In this document: in pieces, positions 54,450 to 60,355 of the stretch | Layout of the letters: each line of letters starts with the position of its first letter | Numbering within the stretch: the first letter of the stretch is position 1 | Assembly: GCA_947566705.1 (NCBI GenBank) | Contig: CANOLA010000005.1 | Coordinates: 1-64,000 of the forward strand | Length of the DNA: 64,000 nucleotides | Direction: 5' to 3' | Source: an uncultured Lachnospiraceae bacterium | GTDB taxonomy: Bacteria; Bacillota; Clostridia; Lachnospirales; Lachnospiraceae | Notes under the pieces: model-generated | Database searches by the model: none | The model's input: the letters and a program-made list of their open reading frames with translations, nothing else | What the model was told of the DNA's origin: nothing | Program-made: the position numbers and the translations under genes

Positions 54450-55389
54450 AGAAACCTCCATTCCCCCTTAACCCAATTAAGTTTTCAATAGGGAATACAA
54501 AAAACAATAAATTGGGCTGAAATCCACTAAAAACATATTTATGCGAATCAAAATATTTTTCTATTCTTTCTATCTCTCTATTTATTTGTTCCTCTACATC
54601 TGATACACTCTGATAAATACTGTCTTTTCCATATGCTAACAAGCAAGGGATATTAATAGAAATATTTTTCTGTAATAAAAAATCAACAAATGCTTTTGCT
54701 CTATTTTGTTCATTTTGTTCAATCGTAATCATATTTAATTGATTTATTATATCGGTTAATTGTATCCCCTCATCCGATAAACCGACTTGCTTTTCCGCTA
54801 TAAAAAATATTTGTTTACTTAAATACCCTGTGTCAAACTTTGATGTCAAGTCCTGATTTATGCCAGATTTACAATAAGATTCATCGCCTAATTTAGCCTG
54901 ACCAAGCCATAATGTTATCCGCCCATTTTCATTGGTAAAATAGGTCAAATCATACCCCTTAATCTCATTATTATCATTTTGTCTGAGTATCGCCCTAACT
55001 GCTAACTTATAGGCATCGGGCAAAAGACTTTGTATTAGCAAATCAAACAGTACTTCACTCGGCAATCCATCTTGATTAGGCATTCTTTTAGGAAGACGGT
55101 TCTTATATGCATATTTTATAGCATTTTCAAGATTAGAAAACAGACCGCTTTTATACTTTTTAACTACCTCTTCTTCCCCATAACAGTAAAACACAAGATT
55201 TTTTCTCATCAATTCACCAAGTGCTTTATAACAATCATGGGAACAGGCACTACATTTCCCCTTACAATTATGGCTCAATGGAACTATAGTCTTTTTATCA
55301 TCATGTAAAGGATAAACAGCTATTTCTGTGTTAAACATATTTTCAATTTGATTTTTGTATATATCCTTGTACTCTTTATAAATTGCCAT
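54433..55389 (-). CDS. hamA: HamA-like DUF1837 nuclease (Hachiman) with Cys cluster
   Basis: A 318-residue DUF1837 protein, a PD-(D/E)xK-like effector of Hachiman defence that is held inactive by the helicase until damage is sensed. Conserved pattern: E112 in SEVLF, IKGYD (D147), LWLGQAK (Q164, K166). The usual ExK is QxK here. The N-terminal region has C42-x3-C46-x2-C49-x3-C53, a possible zinc or Fe-S site that I do not know from characterised HamA. Start at MAIYKEYK with AAAGGTGA 5 bases upstream. Upstream neighbour of hamB. Call rests on motif pattern and gene pair. Confidence 0.75.
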   Translation of the reverse strand: MAIYKEYKDIYKNQIENMFNTEIAVYPLHDDKKTIVPLSHNCKGKCSACSHDCYKALGELMRKNLVFYCYGEEEVVKKYKSGLFSNLENAIKYAYKNRLPKRMPNQDGLPSEVLFDLLIQSLLPDAYKLAVRAILRQNDNNEIKGYDLTYFTNENGRITLWLGQAKLGDESYCKSGINQDLTSKFDTGYLSKQIFFIAEKQVGLSDEGIQLTDIINQLNMITIEQNEQNRAKAFVDFLLQKNISINIPCLLAYGKDSIYQSVSDVEEQINREIERIEKYFDSHKYVFSGFQPNLLFFVFPIENLIGLRGNGGFYEGLH

Positions 55390-55440
55390 TATTTCACCTT
55401 TTACTATTTTCTGAGGTATCACGTCATGTTTTTCCTTATA

Positions 55441-55686
55441 TCAACTAAAACGCCTCCGAAATATCAACCCAATGTTCGTCCACCATATCTTCCACATACT
55501 TTTCGTAAATGTAAATGCTACAATATTCTCTGGTAATATTTCGGGTTTAGAAGCAAGAATATTGACGATTCTTCTTGTGACTACGCCTGTTTTACCCGCA
55601 CCTGCACAAGCAATAATCTCTAAATCTTCATCAATCATCTTAACTGCTTCCATTTGAACTTCAGATAAATTCTCTAATAAGTCCAT
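55441..55686 (-). pseudogene. UvrD/Rep-type helicase remnant
   Basis: About 80 residues: LSEVQMEAVKMIDEDLEIIACAGAGKT (motif I) and ILPENIVAFTFT (motif Ia), then the reading leaves the family. In another frame the end reads KYVEDMVDEHWVDISEAF and stops, which may be the joined C-terminal end after a large internal deletion. GGAGG precedes the ATG. A decayed member of the defence island. Confidence 0.75.
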
Positions 55687-55786
55687 GCTTTCCTCCATAA
55701 GTACCTAACTCATTTTACAATTTATTCCTTTTTCATTATACTAAAAAAACTAAGTATTTTCAACGGCAAAAGCCCAAAACTTGCAA

Positions 55787-55828
55787 AAGAACCCTCGCAA
55801 GTCCAAATCATGACCTGCGAAGGTTCTT
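55787..55828 (-). terminator. Intrinsic terminator
   Basis: Imperfect stem AAGAACCCTCGCA / TGCGAAGGTTCTT just after the DUF6061-like gene, ending in TTCTTTTG on the minus strand. Confidence 0.65.
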
Positions 55829-56069
55829 ATAAAATCATTACCAAACTATCCTCTGCATCCACCCACATCTGCATCTCTCCATCCAAATACAGTCTCGCAT
55901 ATTCCAACGGTTCATCAATTGCCAGTGCATTCAAAGCACACGGTGAATTGGGTGTTACCTTCAATCCATGCTCTGCTTTAATACAGTCAATCCGCAGCAG
56001 ATAACCATTAAATGTCGTAATATCAATGCTATTGTGATACTTATTGCACCTTGCATATATCAGTTGCAT
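55827..56069 (-). CDS. DUF6061-like small protein
   Basis: An 80-residue protein of unknown function: YARCNKYHNSIDITTFNGYLLRIDC, HGLKVTPNSPCALNALAIDEPLEYARLYLDGEMQMWVDAED. The TPxSxCALNALAIDxPLEYA core is what I recall for DUF6061, common in gut Clostridia. Mixed alpha/beta, soluble. AAAGGAC lies 8 bases before the ATG; a terminator follows directly. No functional clue from the context. Confidence 0.65.
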   Translation of the reverse strand: MQLIYARCNKYHNSIDITTFNGYLLRIDCIKAEHGLKVTPNSPCALNALAIDEPLEYARLYLDGEMQMWVDAEDSLVMIL

Positions 56070-56262
56070 TATTTTCCGTCCTTTCCCGAGTAATTTCCAA
56101 TCCTCACTTCTTAATGTTACGTCACAAAACCACTGGCGTTGTTACCCCTCTTAAAATCCCCATTTCACATCATCGTTCCAAAGCTCCCTCATTTGGTGTA
56201 AAACTGGTGTAAATTCTTCTCCCTTCCCCTCACAAACTCCCTAAATTTCAATATTCCCTCAC

Positions 56263-56312
56263 CCCACCTCCCGCTTACAGATTTGTAAGGTTGGTGGGAT
56301 TTTTGTTTTTTT
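56263..56312 (+). terminator. Plus-strand terminator-like hairpin
   Basis: CCCACC / GGTGGG with inner CTTACA / TGTAAG, then ATTTTTGTTTTTTT. No plus-strand gene ends just before it. The 56070-56400 gap also holds TGTAAGC-N4-GCTTACA at 56335-56352, with no gene seen. Confidence 0.5.
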
Positions 56313-56400
56313 CGGTGATTCTTTGCAAAAGTTGTGTAAGCCTTTGCTTACATCAATAAAAAAAGACACTTACTAAATCACAGCAAATGTCTTTTTAAAA

Positions 56401-56574
56401 TTATGCTTTCATGCATTTACGTTCCTGAAGCATCTTCCTAATTCTTTCAGCCCCTTTTTTTGTGTCTGCAATAATTTCATCCGGTGTCATCTGAATATGC
56501 CTCAATGAGTTATATTCCCGAATCTTCCGAATGTCATCAACATCGAATCTTTCACTTACTACCGGCTCACTCAT
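56401..56574 (-). CDS. Small helical protein, possible partner of the next gene
   Basis: A 57-residue protein (MSEPVVSERFDVDDIRKIRE...) with a charged helical body and a basic end (RIRKMLQERKCMKA). Several ATGs in a row (ATGATGATGATGAGT) overlap the stop of the upstream 45-residue gene; the last is used with GAAGG about 7 bases away. The pair recalls small toxin-antitoxin or regulator pairs, but neither matches a family I know. Confidence 0.6.
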   Translation of the reverse strand: MSEPVVSERFDVDDIRKIREYNSLRHIQMTPDEIIADTKKGAERIRKMLQERKCMKA

Positions 56575-56579
56575 CATCA

Positions 56580-56717
56580 TCACCTTCTTCCAGCAAGTTC
56601 AATTGTATTGCTGTCCGTTTCCACCTCATGATATTTAATCTGAGCCAGATAGTCCAAAAGAATATTCAACTTCTCCTCACTGCACCTGTCAATCTCCCTG
56701 AAAACAATATCTGACAC
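56580..56717 (-). CDS. Small 45-residue protein
   Basis: GTG start with GGAGG 6 bases upstream. Reads MSDIVFREIDRCSEEKLNIL and goes on with DYLAQIKYHEVETDSNTIEL and a basic end. One amphipathic helix. The stop overlaps the start of the next small gene, so the two are co-translated. Function unknown. Confidence 0.6.
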   Translation of the reverse strand: MSDIVFREIDRCSEEKLNILLDYLAQIKYHEVETDSNTIELAGRR

Positions 56718-56838
56718 ATGACACCTCCGCTCTGTTTATAAACTGCTCTGCTTACTCTTATTATACCTTTTTACTGCCGAAAGTACAACCAAAGTTTTAA
56801 GATGACTAAAAATATCATTCTCGGTATTTATGAAAAAT

Positions 56839-56867
56839 TTGACAAAGAATTTACCGGGTGCTATAAT
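56839..56867 (+). promoter_or_regulatory. Full-consensus promoter of the RNA-repair operon
   Basis: TTGACA, 17-base spacer, TATAAT. The first gene starts 330 bases downstream, leaving a long leader. Confidence 0.9.
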
Positions 56868-56873
56868 CAAAAC

Positions 56874-57167
56874 CAACTAATGTAATTTGGATTCAGACAG
56901 GAGGCTTCCCATGTAATGCTATATTCCGACAAATAAATGCAGATAAAACCACAGGCACTGAAAAAGCAGACAGACAGTGACTGATTTTTTGTGTTTGCAA
57001 AAATCGGAATATTAAAACAGCATGGAGTTTCTTTGAAATAGTAAGCGGCATTAAAACTGTTTACTATAAAATGATATCTGTATACCACCAGTCGGCAGTA
57101 ATATACTGTCTGATGTGGTATTGTTATTTGTGTATGCTGTGAAAAATATTCCTTCACGGCTTTTTTT
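56874..57167 (+). ncRNA. Structured leader with start-stop codon pair and attenuator
   Basis: About 295 nt from predicted start to terminator. It has AGGAGG (56899-56904) six bases before ATG TAA (56911-56916), an AUG directly followed by a stop. Then ATATTCCGA (56921-56929) can pair with TCGGAATAT (57004-57012), enclosing CACTG/CAGTG. Further stems: ATAGTAA/TTACTAT (57038-57044 with 57061-57067) and ATACCAC...GGCAGTA/TACTGTC...GTGGTAT (57082-57122). A terminator ends it. The layout suggests transcription attenuation of the RNA-repair genes. The signal is unknown and no riboswitch class is recognised. Confidence 0.6.
57136..57167 (+). terminator. Intrinsic terminator in the RNA-repair leader
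   Basis: GCTGTGAA / TTCACGGC stem (one GU pair) followed by seven T, 30 bases upstream of the RNA ligase ATG. Position makes it an attenuator rather than an end of a gene. Confidence 0.8.
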
Positions 57168-57197
57168 GTGCCTACAGCCAAGGAATGGAGGATTATT

Positions 57198-57998
57198 ATG
57201 GAGCAGATTTTTAAGTACCCCAGGACCAGACATCTTGAAGGTTCCAGGGAACAGTCAGGTGATGAAGATCTGAAATATGTAAAGTTCAGTGAGATACAGG
57301 GAAAATATTTAGTTCTTGAAGAGAAAGTGGATGGTGCAAACTGCGGCATCAGTTTTGGCAGAGACGGAAAAATGTTCCTGCAAAGCCGTGGGCATTTCCT
57401 GAACGGAGGATATGGAGAGCGCCAGTTTGATTTGTTCAAACTCTGGGCGGGCTGTTTCGAGGACAGACTGCACCGTCTTTTAGAAGACAGATATGTTATG
57501 TACGGGGAATGGCTTTATGCAAAACATACCGTATTTTATAACCGGCTGCCTCATTATTTTATGGAATTCGATATATTTGATAAAAAAGAGGAACGTTTCT
57601 TTTCCACCCGTAAGCGCAGGGAATTTTTGAGCAGCGTACCCTTTATTAAATCTGTCCGCGTACTGACCGAAGGGTATTATGAATCATTAGGAGAAATTGA
57701 AAAATGGATCGGACCAAGCCTTTTTATTTCCGAAGAACCGGAACAGGCTTTCCGTATACAATGCAAAAAGAGCGGCGTGACTCCAGAACTGGCTATCCAT
57801 CAGACTGATCTGACAGGGATCATGGAAGGAATTTATATCAAGGTGGAAGACGGGGATTATGTAACTGACCGCCTGAAATTTGTACGGGGTTCCTTTCTTA
57901 ATACGATCCTTGATTCGGAAAGTCACTGGGTAAACCGTCCGATTGTTGCAAATTGCCTGGCAGACGGAATTGATTTATTTGATGTGCCGGAGGGGTGA
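57198..57998 (+). CDS. RNA ligase (Rnl2-like)
   Basis: ATP-dependent RNA ligase of 266 residues. Motif I LEEKVDGANCG with nucleophile K43, motif III-like HYFMEFDIFD, motif IV MEGIYIKV, motif V DRLKFVRG. These are the nucleotidyltransferase motifs of the T4 Rnl2/RNA-editing ligase group. ATG of MEQIFKYPR used, with GGAGG 6 bases upstream. It seals RNA ends healed by the HD-polynucleotide kinase encoded 1 base downstream. Probable role: repair of tRNA or other RNA broken by ribotoxins or during phage defence. No capsid or phage genes nearby. Confidence 0.85.
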   Translation: MEQIFKYPRTRHLEGSREQSGDEDLKYVKFSEIQGKYLVLEEKVDGANCGISFGRDGKMFLQSRGHFLNGGYGERQFDLFKLWAGCFEDRLHRLLEDRYVMYGEWLYAKHTVFYNRLPHYFMEFDIFDKKEERFFSTRKRREFLSSVPFIKSVRVLTEGYYESLGEIEKWIGPSLFISEEPEQAFRIQCKKSGVTPELAIHQTDLTGIMEGIYIKVEDGDYVTDRLKFVRGSFLNTILDSESHWVNRPIVANCLADGIDLFDVPEG

Positions 57999-57999
57999 G

Positions 58000-59205
58000 A
58001 TGCGTATGAACTATGAAATTCTTAAAGAAATCCGCAATAGCAATTTTTCTTTTAATCGACTTGCTGAATATTATCCGGGATTATCCATATTGAAGGATAT
58101 TCCTCAAAATCCGGAATATCACGGGGAAGGAGACGTGTACCGCCATACGGAAATGGTATGCGAAAAGCTGGTAACACTTCCCGAATGGTCAGGACTAAAG
58201 AAGGAAGAACAGGAACTTTTATTTTTGGCGGCGGCATTTCATGATATCGGGAAGGCATACTGTACCAGGATGGAAGGCAAATGCGGAGCATTTCCCATAA
58301 TGCCTTCCGATGACATGCCGCCTGGCGGAACGAAGGGGCAATACCAAAAAGAGGACGGAAAATGGGTATCACCAAGGCATACCATAATCGGGGAAAAGGA
58401 ATTTCGAAAAATTGCTTACAGAGAGGCAGCACAGTTTGGGCTGACCTTCCACCAGAGGGAAACGGTGGCTAAGCTGATCCGGTATCACGGGATGCCCGTA
58501 TGGTTCTGGACGAAAAAAAGAACCGAGTTTGATTTACTAAAAGCGGCAGAAAGCATCCCTTTACGGCTTTTATACCTGCTTTCCAAGGCGGATGTACAGG
58601 GTCGTATCGCAAAAGAGCCCGAAAAAATATCGGAAAATGTGGAATTGTTCGCGGACTGTGCCAAAGAATCAGGGGTTTGGGAAAAGCCCTATGTATTTGC
58701 GAACCCCTACACAAAATATCAGTATTTTCATAAAGAAGAATTATGGAAGGATGCCGAATTATATGATGATACGGGATTTGATGTTATTTTAATGTCCGGA
58801 CTGCCCTTAGCCGGAAAAGACAGCTGGATCCTGAAAAACAGCATGGGAATGCCTGTAATCTCCCTTGACGGAATCCGTGAACAATTGCGGATTCCTCCTG
58901 CCAAAAATTCCGGTAAGGTGGTGCAGGCCGCTATGGAACAGGCAAGGGATTTTTTACGCCGAAAAGAGCCGTTTATCTGGAATGCAACCAATATCATTCA
59001 GGAAACAAGGCAAAAGCTGGTCCGCCTCTTTGCCGGATACGGTGCCCGGGTACATATTCTGTATCTGGAAGTGCCATATCAGGAACTGCTTGCCAGAAAT
59101 CAAAAAAGAACCCGCTATATTCCGGAAAATGTTTTGGAGGATATGATCCGAAAGCTGGAAATTCCGGCACCCTGGGAAGCATATGAAGTAAAACTTTTCA
59201 CTTAG
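58000..59205 (+). CDS. HD-Pnk: HD phosphoesterase fused to polynucleotide kinase
   Basis: A 401-residue RNA end-healing enzyme. The N-terminal HD domain has HGEGDVYRHTEMV, AAFHDIGKA (about 80) and later RYHG, and would remove 2',3'-cyclic or 3' phosphate. The C-terminal P-loop kinase has MSGLPLAGKDSW (about 267) and VISLDGIREQLRI, the polynucleotide 5'-kinase layout. The same order is known in Runella HD-Pnk. Stop/start spacing of 1 base and a shared GGAGGGG couple it to the RNA ligase. Start at MRMNYEILK, 6 bases after GGAGG. Confidence 0.85.
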   Translation: MRMNYEILKEIRNSNFSFNRLAEYYPGLSILKDIPQNPEYHGEGDVYRHTEMVCEKLVTLPEWSGLKKEEQELLFLAAAFHDIGKAYCTRMEGKCGAFPIMPSDDMPPGGTKGQYQKEDGKWVSPRHTIIGEKEFRKIAYREAAQFGLTFHQRETVAKLIRYHGMPVWFWTKKRTEFDLLKAAESIPLRLLYLLSKADVQGRIAKEPEKISENVELFADCAKESGVWEKPYVFANPYTKYQYFHKEELWKDAELYDDTGFDVILMSGLPLAGKDSWILKNSMGMPVISLDGIREQLRIPPAKNSGKVVQAAMEQARDFLRRKEPFIWNATNIIQETRQKLVRLFAGYGARVHILYLEVPYQELLARNQKRTRYIPENVLEDMIRKLEIPAPWEAYEVKLFT

Positions 59206-59258
59206 TCTTCCCCTCCCATTACTTTATTCCACAGAACGGATATTTTTTAGCAATTAAA

Positions 59259-59298
59259 AACCTCTGTAAATAATATTTTTATATCATTTACAGAGGTT
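59259..59298 (-). terminator. Intrinsic terminator of the toxin-antitoxin genes
   Basis: Perfect 13-bp stem AACCTCTGTAAAT / ATTTACAGAGGTT, then TTTTTAATT on the minus strand. Confidence 0.85.
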
Positions 59299-59312
59299 GA
59301 ACCATTCCCATA

Positions 59313-59636
59313 TTATTTCTTTAGCAAAATTTCTTTCCAATTTCTACGGTTATATCCAACTCTTAAGACAACTACTGTATTTATTGTCTCTTCTATTTCA
59401 TAAAAAACATAATAGTTTTTATATGGCATACAATGGATTTTCTGACTGGAAAGAACAAGATCATCAACTAAGGCAAATCTGCTAGGTAATTTCCGCAAAG
59501 CTGAAATACCACCCCGCAAACCTGTAACAAAATGATATGCTGTTTCTGGCTCCAGTAATGTATACGCTATATAATCACCGATATCTATAATATCATTTTT
59601 CGCTCTTCTGGTTAAAACAACATCATACTCCTTCAA
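59313..59636 (-). CDS. RelE/ParE family toxin
   Basis: A 107-residue type II toxin: VVLTRRAKNDIIDIGDYIAYTL, LPSRFALVDD, HCMPYKNYYVFYEIEE, VVVLRVGYNRRNWKEIL. Fold and end (RVxYxRR) match the RelE/ParE superfamily; whether it cleaves mRNA or blocks gyrase is not decided. TTG start at 59636 with AAGGTAGG about 8 bases upstream, overlapping the antitoxin end by 14 bases. Paired with the antitoxin upstream; terminator downstream. Confidence 0.85.
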   Translation of the reverse strand: MKEYDVVLTRRAKNDIIDIGDYIAYTLLEPETAYHFVTGLRGGISALRKLPSRFALVDDLVLSSQKIHCMPYKNYYVFYEIEETINTVVVLRVGYNRRNWKEILLKK

Positions 59637-59787
59637 CCTTGTACCTACCTTCTAATGCATCAAACACTTCATCAAAATCGTAAATAGTATTTTCCTGAAC
59701 ATCCTTCAACCCTTCATTTACAAAACTACGAATTTCCTGTTTCGCCTGTTCTTCTGGTGAATATAAAATTTTTACTGCGGCTTCCAT
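59623..59787 (-). CDS. Antitoxin of the RelE/ParE module
   Basis: A 54-residue protein with start MEAAVKILYSPEEQAKQEIR and end TIYDFDEVFDALEGRYKVEGV. Small, acidic, helical, directly upstream of and overlapping the toxin: the usual antitoxin place. GGGGGTG lies 6 bases before the ATG. The DNA-binding part is not obvious; the DFDEVFDALEGRY end probably wraps the toxin. Confidence 0.75.
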   Translation of the reverse strand: MEAAVKILYSPEEQAKQEIRSFVNEGLKDVQENTIYDFDEVFDALEGRYKVEGV

Positions 59788-59823
59788 ATGGTACACCCCC
59801 CAATCTGTTCTATTATTAAATAT

Positions 59824-59852
59824 AGTATAAGTGATTTTTCATATAATAACAA
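59824..59852 (-). promoter_or_regulatory. Promoter of the toxin-antitoxin genes
   Basis: Minus strand TTGTTA, 17-base spacer, TATACT, about 37 bases before the antitoxin gene. Confidence 0.6.
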
Positions 59853-59905
59853 GCTTTTTCCTCTCTCCAACCACTTACAGTTTTGTAAAAAATATAAAAT
59901 TTATC

Positions 59906-59953
59906 TTGACACATTTATTATACCGCCGTATAATAAATTATACAATCGTATAA
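59906..59953 (+). promoter_or_regulatory. BlaI-type promoter with two exact operators
   Basis: TTGACA (59906-59911), 17 bases, TATAAT (59929-59934). Operators TTATACCGCCGTATAA (59918-59933) and TTATACAATCGTATAA (59938-59953), each a 6-bp inverted repeat with a 4-base centre, 20 bases apart; the first covers the -10 box. Confidence 0.9.
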
Positions 59954-59968
59954 AGGAGGTGAGACAAT

Positions 59969-60355
59969 ATGGGAAAAACGCTAAAAAAACTGGGCGAAGC
60001 CGAACTGGAAATTATGCAGGTCATCTGGGGAAGTAATCCCCCTGTTACTTCCAACCAGATATTAAAGGAGCTGCAGGCACGCAGAAAATGGCAGCTTTCC
60101 ACACTGATGACTTCGTTATCACGGCTGGCGGACAAAGGCTATGTCTGCTGTGACCGTTCAACCGGAAGCAATCTTTACACCCCGCTTGTCACGGAGGATG
60201 AATACAGGACCACCGAAAGCAAAAACTTTCTGGAAAAACTGTATAATAATTCACTGCAGAACATGGTTGCCACACTTTACAGCAACCGGGCGCTAAAAAG
60301 TTCTGACGTGGAAGAACTTCGGAAATTTTTAGATAAACTGGAGGATAAAGGATGA
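59969..60355 (+). CDS. BlaI/MecI/CopY family repressor
   Basis: A 128-residue winged-helix repressor: LGEAELEIMQVIWGSNPPVTSNQIL, WQLSTLMTSLSRLADKGYV, SNLYTPLVTEDEY. The C-terminal half is the dimerisation region with the protease-sensitive hinge. AAGGAGGTGA precedes the ATG. Binds the two operators in its own promoter; inactivation is expected through the M56 sensor it overlaps by ATGA. Known partners control beta-lactam resistance or, in gut Clostridia, envelope stress; no beta-lactamase or PBP gene is beside it. Confidence 0.95.
   Translation: MGKTLKKLGEAELEIMQVIWGSNPPVTSNQILKELQARRKWQLSTLMTSLSRLADKGYVCCDRSTGSNLYTPLVTEDEYRTTESKNFLEKLYNNSLQNMVATLYSNRALKSSDVEELRKFLDKLEDKG

Noticed and set aside
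50297..59896. Repeated TTACA-N4-TGTAA-like palindromes near 50326, 56275 and 59876
   Set aside because: The copies differ in centre and flanks; one is inside a terminator-like hairpin. Too weak to call a shared operator.
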